This document shows positions 29,234-37,862 of a stretch of DNA of 64,000 bases, one piece after another. This DNA comes from Gemmatimonadota bacterium (GTDB lineage: Bacteria > Gemmatimonadota > Gemmatimonadetes > Gemmatimonadales > GWC2-71-9), in NCBI GenBank assembly GCA_016704275.1, contig JADJAK010000006.1, positions 1-64,000 on the forward strand, in the 5' to 3' direction. Numbering within the stretch: the first letter of the stretch is position 1; each line of letters begins with the position of its first letter. The translations under genes and the position numbers were made by a program. Under the pieces are notes generated by a model. That model searched no databases. It worked only from the letters and a program-made list of their open reading frames with translations, and had not been told where the DNA came from.

Positions 29234-29375
29234 GGGCGACGCGTGCGTCGCCCGAACACACATCGACACCCGCCCGACCAGGCAGATATCCCCATGTGTA
29301 AGGGCGACGCATGCGTCGCCCTCCGCCCGCGGCGCGACGATCCCTCCCGTGGGCGAGGCAGGCCTCGCCCCTACA
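29234..29375. repeat. Cluster of three GC palindromes
   Basis: Copies are at 29234-29253 (GGGCGACGCGTGCGTCGCCC), 29302-29321 (GGGCGACGCATGCGTCGCCC) and 29351-29375 (GGGCGAGGCAGGCCTCGCCC with CTACA). The third extends into the stop codon of the thioesterase gene. Confidence 0.9.
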
Positions 29376-29829
29376 CTGCCCGATGCACCACGTACCGCCC
29401 CGTGAACGCCGCGACTTCCACCCCGTGGGCGTCCCGCACCACGACCTCGACCGTCACCCGCCCCCGGCCATGCCGACGCAGTCCCGCCCAGAAATGGTCC
29501 ATCGCCGCCGCGTCCGGTGCCTCGGCGGTGGCCAAGGCGTCGCTATGCACCGGCCGCAGGTAGCGCATGGTCGAATCCTGGATCACCACGTGGGCATGGT
29601 CGCCCGCCTCGCGGAGCGCCAGCCAGAGCAGACTCCAGCCCGCCAGCGTCGTCAACGCCGAAAGGGAACCGGCGAATGCGGTTCCCTTGTGGTTGCGATT
29701 GGGGGCCAGCGGCATCTGCAGCACCAGGGCACCCGGCGGCGCCGAGACGACCGCAATCCCGAGCGCCCCGGTGATCGGCAATTCTTCCTGCCAGACCAGC
29801 CGGAGCGCGTCGAGGGCGTTAGTGCTCAC
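29371..29829 (-). CDS. YiiD-C-type hotdog thioesterase-like protein
   Basis: The 152-residue protein has the hotdog core of the YiiD C-terminal family: LPITGALGIAVVS, LQMPLAPNRNHKGTAFAGSL with the N-x-N-H-K-G-T-A-F-A-G-S active region, and AGWSLLWLALRE. C-terminal strands are VVIQDSTMRYLRPV and GRYVVH. It is a putative thioesterase of unknown acyl-CoA substrate, probably cytoplasmic. The GTG at 29829 overlaps the upstream stop by four bases (GTGA), so it is coupled to the preceding exported protein. Its stop comes from a GC palindrome flank. Confidence 0.85.
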   Translation of the reverse strand: MSTNALDALRLVWQEELPITGALGIAVVSAPPGALVLQMPLAPNRNHKGTAFAGSLSALTTLAGWSLLWLALREAGDHAHVVIQDSTMRYLRPVHSDALATAEAPDAAAMDHFWAGLRRHGRGRVTVEVVVRDAHGVEVAAFTGRYVVHRAV

Positions 29830-30746
29830 GGGCGCTTGATCAAGCCGCGCAGCCCACCCTTGAGGGCGTTCTTGCCGGCATCGGCGAGCGCGTTCTTGAA
29901 GGCGTTCGACATCGCCTTGCCGAGGTCGAAGTTCTTGAGCGCGTCGCACATCTGCTTCTGCTGTTCGGGGGTCATCTCACCCTCGCCGGCGCCGGCTTCC
30001 TTCGCCTTGGCCTTCGCGGCGGCGAGCGAGTCGGCGAGCTCCTTCGAGGCGAGTTGCTGGACCCACGCGCGGGCCGAGGAGTCGGCACGGGCGCGGTCCA
30101 GGTCCTCGGTCCACTTGATGTCGGCCGGCGGGTCGAACATCGTCGCATCGGTGGTGCGCGCCACGCTGGTGGCCGTCTGCTCGAAGTTGACGCAGAGCAT
30201 CGACCCCGCGCTGTAGAGCGCGACCGGCGCCTTGTCCATGGTGCAGAAGGTGAAGGTGCCGAACTGCGTCATGGTGCAGGATTCGCCCGCGATCGTCTTG
30301 GTGCCGGTCGTCTTCCCCTCGAACGGCGTGCCCGGCATGGCGCGCGTCACGAACGCCGCCATCGACTGGATGTTCTCCTGGAAGCGCGCCTTCCCCGCCC
30401 CATCGAGCTCGTCATACGCCTTTGCCATGCTCGGCAGCGGGTTGACCATCTTGGTCCCCTTCTTCTTGTCGAGATCGGCGTTCCATATCACCTCCGGGTC
30501 CGTCAGCGACCAACTGCTGGTGGTGGACGTCTTCCCGAAGAACTTCCCGGTCATCGTGGTCCGCGACGCCATCTTGTCGCCACCCGAGGTGGAACGTCCG
30601 GTGCCGGTCATGTCGCCACCGTAGCTGTACTCGACGGTGTAGGCCGGAAGGGCACGGTTCGGGAGCTTGAACGGGTTCCATTGGGCCCCGGCCGGCAGCG
30701 CGGCGGCGAGGGTCAACAGCAGGGCGATGGATGAGGAGTGACGCAT
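29826..30746 (-). CDS. Exported hypothetical protein
   Basis: The 306-residue protein has a signal peptide (IALLLTLAAALPAGAQ). It then has a domain with SYGGDMTGTGRSTSGGDKMA and ESCTMTQFGTFTFCTMDKAP (two cysteines that may pair). A helical C-terminal third is rich in Ala/Lys (ADSLAAAKAKAKEAGAG), with QQKQMCDALKNFDL. No family is recognised. A TACTTG -10-like site and AGGAGT lie upstream of the ATG at 30746, so it has a conventional leader. It is first in a coupled pair with the thioesterase. Confidence 0.75.
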   Translation of the reverse strand: MRHSSSIALLLTLAAALPAGAQWNPFKLPNRALPAYTVEYSYGGDMTGTGRSTSGGDKMASRTTMTGKFFGKTSTTSSWSLTDPEVIWNADLDKKKGTKMVNPLPSMAKAYDELDGAGKARFQENIQSMAAFVTRAMPGTPFEGKTTGTKTIAGESCTMTQFGTFTFCTMDKAPVALYSAGSMLCVNFEQTATSVARTTDATMFDPPADIKWTEDLDRARADSSARAWVQQLASKELADSLAAAKAKAKEAGAGEGEMTPEQQKQMCDALKNFDLGKAMSNAFKNALADAGKNALKGGLRGLIKRP

Positions 30747-30843
30747 GACTGGACTCCTGACGGGAGGGTCTCCGGGGATGCTCCAAGTATCGGTGAGCGG
30801 CCCCTGCATTGCCAACACCCCGGCGGGGCGAGATCATTGAGGA

Positions 30844-31485
30844 ATGTCCGCCCAGACGCCCCGTGGCCTCACGGTCCTCGATCACCCGCTGATTCGCCAC
30901 AAGATGGCGCTACTCCGGGCGGCCACCACCACGTCCCGCGACTTCAAGCAGCTGGTCGGCGAGATCGCCGCGTTGATGACGTATGAAGTCACTCGCGACT
31001 TGCCGACGGCGCCGGTCGAGGTGGTCACGCCGCTCGAGACGATGACCGGCGAGACGCTCGCCGCGAAGGTGGCGCTGGTGCCGATCCTCCGCGCCGGGCT
31101 CGGCATGGTCGAGGCCGTGGTGCAGTTGATCCCCAACGCGCGTGTGGGCCATATCGGCCTCTTTCGCGATCATGACACGCTCAAGCCGGTTTCCTATTAC
31201 TTCAAGGTGCCGACCCCGGTGGAGGAGCACAGATTTTTCCTCCTCGATCCGATGCTGGCCACGGGTGGATCGGCGGTCGAGGCGGCCACCGAGCTCAAGC
31301 GGGCCGGCGCGAAGGAAATTGCGCTGATCTGCCTGGTCGCGGTCCCTGAAGGGGTGGCCACCTTCACGGCTGCCCACCCGGATGTTCCGGTGTACGCTGC
31401 TGCCCTTGATCGGCAACTCAACGCCGATGGCTACATCCTCCCTGGTCTCGGCGATGCCGGCGACCGCCTCTTCGGGACCCGATGA
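30844..31485 (+). CDS. upp: Uracil phosphoribosyltransferase
   Basis: The 213-residue enzyme makes UMP from uracil and PRPP. Signatures are LVPILRAGLGMVEAV near residue 78, the PRPP loop LLDPMLATGGSAVEA near 135, and the uracil-binding C-terminus LNADGYILPGLGDAGDRLFG. Length is normal for the family. A GATCAT hexamer lies six bases before the ATG, with GAGGA between them, so the start may be leaderless. Its stop overlaps the next gene by four bases. It is the first gene of a four-gene operon with two beta-CASP proteins and YdcF. Confidence 0.96.
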   Translation: MSAQTPRGLTVLDHPLIRHKMALLRAATTTSRDFKQLVGEIAALMTYEVTRDLPTAPVEVVTPLETMTGETLAAKVALVPILRAGLGMVEAVVQLIPNARVGHIGLFRDHDTLKPVSYYFKVPTPVEEHRFFLLDPMLATGGSAVEAATELKRAGAKEIALICLVAVPEGVATFTAAHPDVPVYAAALDRQLNADGYILPGLGDAGDRLFGTR

Positions 31486-32840
31486 GCGCTCCTCGGACGT
31501 TGACCTTCTTCGGTGGCGCCGCGACGTCGACCGGCTCGATGATTCTCCTCGAGGCGGCGGGCGCGCGCATCCTGCTCGACGCCGGCCTCTTCCAGGGGAA
31601 CGTCGCCACCGCCGACGCCCTGAATCGCGAGCTGCCCCTCGACCCGCGCAAGGTCGATGCGATTCTCCTCTCGCAGGCCGGACTCGCCTACTCGGGCCGC
31701 ACGCCGCAACTGGTGCGACACGGCTTCGACGGCCCGATCTACGGGACGCCGGCGACGCGCGACACCGCCGCGATTCTCCTCGCCGAGGCGGCGATGGAAC
31801 TCGCGGCGAATCATGGCGAGCCGCTCTACGGCCTCAAGGATGTCATCGCGACGCAACAGCGATTCGTCGGCCAGCCGACGCACCGCCCGCTCCACCTTCG
31901 GCGCAACCTGGTCTTCGAGATGTTCGACGCCGGCCACATCCTCGGTTCGACCTCGATCGAGTTGCGCACCGGCGAGGGCGGCTCGCACCGCATCATCTAC
32001 AGCGGCTGCATCGGCCGCTCCGGGTCGGCGCTGCTCCCCGATCCGGAAGTGATGCCGGGCGAAGTCGACACGCTGATTCTCGGCTCGCCGTTCGCGCACG
32101 CCTCGCACGGGATGTTCGCCGATGCGCAGCAACAGTTGGCGACGATCATTCGCGACACCACCGCGCGCGGCGGTCAGGTGATCATCCCGGCGTCGTCGCT
32201 CGGTCCGGTGCAGGAGCTGATCCGCACCGTGCAGGCGCTGTGGCGCCGGGGCCAGCTCCCCGAGGTGCCGATCTGGATCGACTCCGCGACCGACGTCTGC
32301 CTCCCCACGATGATGCGGTTACATCCGGAGTCCCTCGGCATCGGCGAGCGCGCGTATGCCGAAGTCGGCGGGCCGTTCGATCACGCCCTGCTCCACTACG
32401 TGCGCAACGACGCCGACCGGATGCAGCTCGATGGTCACAGCGGTCCGGCGATCATCATCGCGCCGGGCGAGAGCGGCGACACCGGCCGTGCCGCCCACCA
32501 CCTCCGTCGCTGCCTCGGTGATGAGCGCCACACGGTGATCTTCCTCGCGCCCAACGAGGAAGAGTCCGTCGGTCGCCTGCTGCAGGAGGGGGCCAGCGAG
32601 GTCACCATCCTCGGCGAGTCGGTCCAGCGCCGGGCCGGCATCGAGACGCTCACTGCCTACTCGGGGCATGCCGACGGCGAGGAGATGCGCACTTGGCTCC
32701 GCGCCCTCGGTGGCCCCATCAAGCGCGCCTTCGTCGTGCACGGCGATGACCTGGCCGTGGCCATCATGGTCACCATTCTCCGGGAGGAGGGCGTACGCGA
32801 CGTCATCGTCCCGCGGCAGGGGGAATCGTTCCCCTTCTGA
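31482..32840 (+). CDS. Metal-site-deficient beta-CASP (CPSF-like) protein
   Basis: The 452-residue protein aligns end to end with the active enzyme two genes downstream but has lost the metal ligands. The H-x-H-x-D-H motif is replaced by QAGLAY (residues 65-70). The ligand aspartate after the third motif is C in YSGCIGRSG (D in the partner), and beta-CASP motif A is LILGSPF instead of LIIESTY. The DAGHILGS histidine and the late YSGHA histidine remain. It is therefore a likely pseudoenzyme. In eukaryotic CPSF an inactive subunit (CPSF100) pairs with the active one (CPSF73). By analogy this may be the partner of the downstream nuclease. It overlaps upp by four bases. Confidence 0.9.
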   Translation: MSAPRTLTFFGGAATSTGSMILLEAAGARILLDAGLFQGNVATADALNRELPLDPRKVDAILLSQAGLAYSGRTPQLVRHGFDGPIYGTPATRDTAAILLAEAAMELAANHGEPLYGLKDVIATQQRFVGQPTHRPLHLRRNLVFEMFDAGHILGSTSIELRTGEGGSHRIIYSGCIGRSGSALLPDPEVMPGEVDTLILGSPFAHASHGMFADAQQQLATIIRDTTARGGQVIIPASSLGPVQELIRTVQALWRRGQLPEVPIWIDSATDVCLPTMMRLHPESLGIGERAYAEVGGPFDHALLHYVRNDADRMQLDGHSGPAIIIAPGESGDTGRAAHHLRRCLGDERHTVIFLAPNEEESVGRLLQEGASEVTILGESVQRRAGIETLTAYSGHADGEEMRTWLRALGGPIKRAFVVHGDDLAVAIMVTILREEGVRDVIVPRQGESFPF

Positions 32841-32890
32841 GCAACCGCCGGCAGGCCTGGGTCGCGGCGTTCGCTGCGGCAGTCGCCAGC

Positions 32891-33433
32891 GTGTACGTCC
32901 TCTCCTTCTTCGCGGTCCTGGTCGTCTCCCGCCAGGACCAGCGCTATCAGGCCGATGCGATCGTCGTCCTCGGCGCGGCCCAGTACAACGGCCGCCCCTC
33001 CCCCGTCCTGCAGGCACGCCTCGACCACGCCGCCGTCCTCTTCCGTGCAGGGTACGCCGAGTTGATCGTCGTTACCGGTGGCATTGTCGAGGGCGACCGG
33101 ATGAGCGAGGCGACCGCCGGCCAGCGCTACCTCGTCAGCGTCGGGATTCCGGCGACGTCGATCGCGGTGGCCCCGGAGGGACGCACCACGGCGGGGTCGA
33201 TGACGGCCGTCGCCGACTATCTCAATGGCGAGGGGCTCAACCGGGCGATCCTCGTCTCCGATCCGTTCCACCTGGCGCGGTTGCGGATCGAGGCGCGTCG
33301 CCTCGGCCTCGAGGCCTGGACGTCGCCGACGGCGACCTCCCCGATCTCTCGACGATTCGGCACGGAGCTGCAATACCTCCTCGCCGAAGCAGGCAAGCTG
33401 CCGATTCTCGTGTTGCAGGGGTTCTTCCGATGA
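32891..33433 (+). CDS. YdcF/SanA-like DUF218 membrane protein
   Basis: This DUF218 protein has one N-terminal membrane anchor followed by the fold core: ADAIVVLGAAQYNGRPSPVL, LIVVTGGIVEGDRMSEA, APEGRTTAGSMTAV and AILVSDPFHLARLRIEARR. Relatives act in envelope or vancomycin tolerance, with unclear chemistry. The GTG at 32891 cuts into the membrane segment. The frame is open upstream to a CTG at 32837 overlapping the previous stop, so the real start is probably there or slightly earlier. It overlaps the next gene by four bases. Confidence 0.85.
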   Translation: MYVLSFFAVLVVSRQDQRYQADAIVVLGAAQYNGRPSPVLQARLDHAAVLFRAGYAELIVVTGGIVEGDRMSEATAGQRYLVSVGIPATSIAVAPEGRTTAGSMTAVADYLNGEGLNRAILVSDPFHLARLRIEARRLGLEAWTSPTATSPISRRFGTELQYLLAEAGKLPILVLQGFFR

Positions 33434-34827
33434 CGGATATCTCGCTGACCTTCTGGGGCGCTGCCGGCCAAGTCACCGGTTCCTGCCACCACCTCGAATG
33501 GCGTGGCCACCGTGTGGCGCTCGACGCTGGCCTCTTCCAGGGGCGCCGCGAGGAATCGCATCGGCTCAACGCCGAGACGCCCTTCGATCCGCGCCAGCTG
33601 GATGCGGTGATTCTCTCGCACGCGCATATCGATCACAGCGGGCGGTTGCCGCTGCTGGTGGCGCGCCAATTCGACAAGCCGATCTACGCGACGCCCGCCA
33701 CGCGGGATCTCTGCGCCATCATGCTCCCCGACTCGGCCCACATCCAGGAGAGCGACTTCCGCTACCTGCAGCGGAAGGGGCGCGCGGGCCCGGGCTCCGA
33801 GCCGCTGTACACCATGGCCGACGCCTACCATGTGCAGGAGTTGATGGAGGCGCATCCGTACGGCCGACCGTTCAAGGTCGCTGATGACCTCACCGTGACC
33901 TTCCGCGATGCCGGCCACATCCTCGGCGCCGCCAACATGGAGATTGTCATCGACGGCGCCGGCGGGGCACCGCATCGGTTGGTCTTCTCGGGCGACATCG
34001 GCCGCTGGGGTCAGCCGATCATTCGCGATCCGGACGGTCCGAAGGGCCCGATCGACACGCTGATCATCGAAAGCACCTATTCGCTCAAGCAGCACGACAC
34101 CACCGAGGATGCGATGGCGCGCCTCGCCGACGTGGTCAGCCGGGTCGCGGCGCGGGGCGGCAAGATCCTGGTGCCATCGTTCGCGGTGGGACGCACGCAG
34201 GAGCTGGTGTACGCGCTGCACGAGCTCGCGAACGCCGCGCGGATCCCGCAGATCCCGATCTACATCGATTCGCCGCTCGCCGTCGAAGCCACCGCCGTCT
34301 TCCGGTTGCACCCCGAGGTCTTCGACCAGAACGAGGGCTTCATCAAGACGGGGACGCCGATCTTCGACAATCACCTCGTGCATTACGTCCGCGACATCGA
34401 GGAGTCGAAGAAGCTCAATGCGCTGCAGGGGCCGGCGATCATCATCTCGGCGAGTGGCATGGCCGAGGCGGGGCGGATCCTGCACCACCTGGCGAACCAT
34501 GCCGGCGACCCGAAGAACGCCATCCTCTTCGTCGGCTTCCAGGCGGAGCACACGCTGGGGCGGCGGATCAGCGAGGGGCGCAACCCCGTGAAGATTCTCG
34601 GCGTCGAAACCACCATCGGCGCCGAGGTGGTCAAGATCGACGGCTACTCCGCGCACGCCGGCAGCGATGAGTTGCGCCGCTGGGTGCGCAACCTCGGTGG
34701 CCCGATCCAACGCGCCTTCTGCGTCCACGGCGAACCGGAATCCCTCGCCGGGATGAAGAAACTCCTCGAAGAGGAAGGCGTACGAGAAGTGATGATTCCG
34801 AGTCATGGGGAAAAGTTCACGCTGTAA
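33430..34827 (+). CDS. Active-type beta-CASP metallo-beta-lactamase RNase (CPSF73-like)
   Basis: The 465-residue protein has all catalytic motifs of bacterial/archaeal CPSF-type nucleases. These are HAHIDH at residues 64-69, the DAGHILGAAN histidine near 163, and the SGDIGRWG aspartate. Beta-CASP motifs are LIIESTY (A), the SASGMAEAGRILHHL histidine (B) and GYSAHAG (C). The RMMBL tail ends in EEEGVREVMIPSHGEKFTL. It is expected to cleave RNA using two zinc ions. It lies last in the upp operon behind the degenerate paralogue and YdcF, all with four-base overlaps or very close spacing. Confidence 0.94.
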   Translation: MTDISLTFWGAAGQVTGSCHHLEWRGHRVALDAGLFQGRREESHRLNAETPFDPRQLDAVILSHAHIDHSGRLPLLVARQFDKPIYATPATRDLCAIMLPDSAHIQESDFRYLQRKGRAGPGSEPLYTMADAYHVQELMEAHPYGRPFKVADDLTVTFRDAGHILGAANMEIVIDGAGGAPHRLVFSGDIGRWGQPIIRDPDGPKGPIDTLIIESTYSLKQHDTTEDAMARLADVVSRVAARGGKILVPSFAVGRTQELVYALHELANAARIPQIPIYIDSPLAVEATAVFRLHPEVFDQNEGFIKTGTPIFDNHLVHYVRDIEESKKLNALQGPAIIISASGMAEAGRILHHLANHAGDPKNAILFVGFQAEHTLGRRISEGRNPVKILGVETTIGAEVVKIDGYSAHAGSDELRRWVRNLGGPIQRAFCVHGEPESLAGMKKLLEEEGVREVMIPSHGEKFTL

Positions 34828-34845
34828 CTGATGCACCCTGGGTGG

Positions 34846-35012
34846 TGTCATCCTGAGCGAAGCGTTGCCGAGGTTGTCATCCTGAGCGAAGCGACCCGCA
34901 GGGTCGCGCAGTCGAAGGACCTATGCGTGATACTTGAGGTCCTTCGACTTCGCCCGCTTCGCGGGCTCCGCTCAGGATGACAACAGCCAATAGGTTCGCT
35001 CAGGATGACAAC
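34846..35012. repeat. Cluster of CCTGAGCGAAG-type elements, inverted
   Basis: A truncated copy (about 34848-34864), a full copy (34872-34922) and an inverted full copy (34936-34983) are followed by a truncated inverted piece (34996-35012). The two full copies form a palindrome across TATGCGTGATACTTG. This fills the gap before the M16 genes, and the ribosome site of the next gene starts 22 bases after it. Confidence 0.92.
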
Positions 35013-35046
35013 CTCCGGGGCTCGTCCACACCACGGAGGTTTCCGC

Positions 35047-36402
35047 TTGCGCACCCGTCTGTTTGCCCTCGCGCTGCTCTTGGGCGCGGCTCCGCTTACT
35101 GGTCAGGGCCTGAAGGTCCCCGCCACCGTGGACACCCTGCCGAACGGCCTCCGGCTGATCGTGCACGAGGACCAGTCCACGCCGATCGTCACCGTCAACG
35201 TCTGGTATCACACCGGCTCCGGGTCGGAGAAGGTTGGCCGCACCGGATTCGCGCACCTCTTCGAGCACCTGATGTTCATGGGCTCCCAGCATGCCGTCTA
35301 TCCGGCGTTCGATCGGCTCCTCGAGGCCGCCGGCGCCAACAACAACGGTTCCACGACCGAAGACCGCACCAACTACTACGAGTCGGGTCCGGTCTCGGCG
35401 CTGCCGCTGATGCTGTGGCTCGAAGCCGACCGGATGGGATGGCTGCTGCCGACGATGGACGCGGCGAAGGTCGATGCCCAGCGCGACATCGTGAAGAACG
35501 AGCGCCGGCAGAGCTACGAGAACCAGCCGTACGGCATGGTGGCCGACCACATGCCCCGGATGCTCTACCCCGCGGGCCATCCGTATTCGTGGCCGGTGAT
35601 CGGCTCGATGGTCGACCTCTCGGCGGCGTCGGTGGAGGATGTGAAGGACTTCTTCCGCACCTGGTACGCGCCGAACAACGCGGTGATCACCGTGGCCGGC
35701 GCCGTGAAGCGCGACTCCGTGCTCACGCTGGTCAAGCACTACTTCAGCGCGATCCCGCGCGGCCCCGCGATCACCGCCATCAATCCGACCCGGCCGAAGA
35801 TGAGCCGCGACACCGCGCTGGTGCTTGAAGACCGGGTGCAGGCGGCGCAGCTCGAGTACGCCTTCCCCACGGTCAAGGCGTGGGACCCGGACGATGCCGC
35901 GCTGCAGGTGGCCCGGATGATCCTCACGGGATCGAAGAACGCCCGGCTCACCAAGCGACTCGTGTATGACGAACAGTCGGCGACGACGGTGCGCGCCTCC
36001 GCCGGCAGCAGCCGCTATGACGGCGACTTCAGCATCGTGGCGCGACCCAAGCCCGGCAAGCCGATCGGCCCGGTGCAGCGTGCCGTCGACGAGGAGCTGC
36101 GCCGCCTCGGCGAGGCCCCGCCGACCGCCCGCGAGATGGAGCAGGCAAAGAACTCGCTGGAGGCTGCGTTCCTCCGCTCGACGCAGACGGTCGGCGGGAA
36201 GGCCGATCGACTGAACAGCTACTACTTCGAGGTGGGCGTGCCCGATGCCTTTCAGCGCGACCTGGACCGGTTGCGCGCCGTGACCGCGGCCGATGTGCAG
36301 CGCGTGGTCAAGCAGTATCTCACCGGGCCGCGCGCCGTCGTCTCGGTGGTCCCGATGGGGAAGCGTGAGCTCGCGGCCGAGCCGCGGGGGGTGACGCCGT
36401 GA
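35047..36402 (+). CDS. M16 family zinc metallopeptidase (active subunit)
   Basis: The 451-residue protein has a signal peptide (RLFALALLLGAAPLTGQ) and the inverted zinc motif H-x-x-E-H as HLFEH at residues 70-74, with the third ligand glutamate in DIVKNERRQSYEN about 75 residues later. The second half is the inactive barrel repeat (LTGSKNARLTKRLVYDEQSA). M16 peptidases degrade peptides within a closed chamber, here in the periplasm. I chose the TTG at 35047 because GGAGGT lies six bases before it. The ATG at 35005 lies in the repeat and would ruin the signal peptide. It is coupled to the next gene. Confidence 0.92.
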   Translation: MRTRLFALALLLGAAPLTGQGLKVPATVDTLPNGLRLIVHEDQSTPIVTVNVWYHTGSGSEKVGRTGFAHLFEHLMFMGSQHAVYPAFDRLLEAAGANNNGSTTEDRTNYYESGPVSALPLMLWLEADRMGWLLPTMDAAKVDAQRDIVKNERRQSYENQPYGMVADHMPRMLYPAGHPYSWPVIGSMVDLSAASVEDVKDFFRTWYAPNNAVITVAGAVKRDSVLTLVKHYFSAIPRGPAITAINPTRPKMSRDTALVLEDRVQAAQLEYAFPTVKAWDPDDAALQVARMILTGSKNARLTKRLVYDEQSATTVRASAGSSRYDGDFSIVARPKPGKPIGPVQRAVDEELRRLGEAPPTAREMEQAKNSLEAAFLRSTQTVGGKADRLNSYYFEVGVPDAFQRDLDRLRAVTAADVQRVVKQYLTGPRAVVSVVPMGKRELAAEPRGVTP

Positions 36403-37862
36403 AGATTGTCATCCTGAGCGAAGCCGCCCGCAGGGCGGCGCAGTCGAAGGATCTGCTGGCCCTCGCGACCATGCTCTGCATTGCCTCGCCGCTGCATGCG
36501 CAGGTCACCACCGCGCCGGCGCTCGGCCCCGCGCCGAAGCTGTCGGTGCCGGTGGTGCAGACCGCCTCGCTGCCGAACGGCCTCAAGATCCAGGTCGCCC
36601 GCAACGCCGAAGTCCCGCTGGTCGAGGCGCGGCTGATCATCAACGGCGGCGCCAGGCTCCGTGGCACCACGCCGGGCCTCGCCACCTTCACCGCCGGCTT
36701 GCTGGGTGAAGGGGCCGGTGGGATGACGGCGTTGAAACTGGCCGAGGAGACCGACTTCATCGGCGCCTCGCTGCGCGCCGGTGCGGGGTACGAGAATGTC
36801 ACGCTCTCGTTGTCGGTGCCGAAGCGGTCGGTGGATCGTGGCTTCCAGTTGATGGCGTTGATGCTCCTCAAGCCGACCTTCTCGAGCGTCGACATCAACC
36901 GGCAGCGGTCGCTGCGCCTGGCGGGCTTCACCAGCGAACGAGATTCGCCCAATGCCGTGGCGGGCAAGGTCTTCTACCGCAACATTTTTCCAGCGTCCCA
37001 TCCGTACCACGGCGACATCGATGGCGACTCCGCGTCGGTGGTGAACTTCGACTCCGTGGCGGTGCGGAATTGGTGGGCCACGGCCGCCGATCCGCGGCGC
37101 ACCACGCTGGTGCTCAGTGGCGACGTGACGTTGCAGGAAGCGGTGAGCTGGGCGGCGAAGCACTTCAGTGGCTGGAAGGCGCCGTCGGTGATTCTTTCCT
37201 CGGTGCCAGCGCGTGACGTCTCGGGGCCGACGCAGTGGAAGTCGCGGGTGATCCTGGTGGACAAGCCCGACGCTGCGCAGTCGGTGATCATGATCGGCGG
37301 GCCAGGCATGTCGCGCAGCGACCCCGACTATCCCGCCGTGATGGTCATGAACACCATCCTCGGCGGTTCCTTCTCGGCACGGCTCAACGACCTGCTGCGC
37401 GAGCAGCTGGGCTACACCTATGGCGCCGGCTCGGACTTCTCCTTCGCCCCGGTGGCCGGGCCGTTCGTGATTGGCACGGATGTCCGCACCGACGTCACCG
37501 ATTCATCGCTCGTGGTCATCTTCCGCGAAATCGCCGCCATGCGGGAGAAGGCCGTCACCGACGTCGAGCTCGCTCGCGCACGGAACTACCTCGTGCTCGG
37601 GTCGCTCTCGGACTACGAGACAGCCAGCCAGGTGGCGGGGGCGATGAGCACGGCGCTCCTCTTCCGGTTGCCGCTCGCCACGATTCCGGCGGAGCTGGCG
37701 CGGATCAACGCCGTCACCGCCGCTGACGTGCAGCGGATGGCGAAGTTCCGCCTGAACCCCGCCGAGATGACCGTGGTGATCGTCGGCGACCTGGCGAAGA
37801 TCCGCGCCGGGATCGAGAAGCTGGGGTTGGGGCCGGTGGAGGTGCAGACGTACGAGAAGTAG
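36399..37862 (+). CDS. M16 family inactive partner with repeat-derived N-terminus
   Basis: The 487-residue protein is an M16 homologue lacking H-x-x-E-H. The corresponding region is GGARLRGTTPGLATFTAGLL. Other M16 features remain, including GGSFSARLNDLLREQLGYTY, which is the R/Y substrate-binding region of the second half. Such inactive chains pair with active ones as in mitochondrial MPP alpha/beta. It starts with GTG overlapping the previous stop. Residues 3-20 (IVILSEAARRAAQSKDL) are encoded by a CCTGAGCGAAG-type repeat and form the n-region of the signal peptide. Cleavage is likely after SPLHA. Confidence 0.92.
   Translation: MKIVILSEAARRAAQSKDLLALATMLCIASPLHAQVTTAPALGPAPKLSVPVVQTASLPNGLKIQVARNAEVPLVEARLIINGGARLRGTTPGLATFTAGLLGEGAGGMTALKLAEETDFIGASLRAGAGYENVTLSLSVPKRSVDRGFQLMALMLLKPTFSSVDINRQRSLRLAGFTSERDSPNAVAGKVFYRNIFPASHPYHGDIDGDSASVVNFDSVAVRNWWATAADPRRTTLVLSGDVTLQEAVSWAAKHFSGWKAPSVILSSVPARDVSGPTQWKSRVILVDKPDAAQSVIMIGGPGMSRSDPDYPAVMVMNTILGGSFSARLNDLLREQLGYTYGAGSDFSFAPVAGPFVIGTDVRTDVTDSSLVVIFREIAAMREKAVTDVELARARNYLVLGSLSDYETASQVAGAMSTALLFRLPLATIPAELARINAVTAADVQRMAKFRLNPAEMTVVIVGDLAKIRAGIEKLGLGPVEVQTYEK
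36405..36455. repeat. CCTGAGCGAAG-type repeat within coding sequence
   Basis: TTGTCATCCTGAGCGAAG, an inner hairpin CCGCCC-gca-GGGCGG and GTCGAAGGATCT form a complete element. It starts six bases after the GTG start of the M16 partner gene and is read in frame. Confidence 0.92.

Noticed and set aside
35005..35046. ATG at 35005 as the start of the M16 protease
   Set aside because: It lies in the CCTGAGCGAAG repeat region. A TTG at 35047 has a GGAGGT site at the right distance and gives a clean signal peptide.
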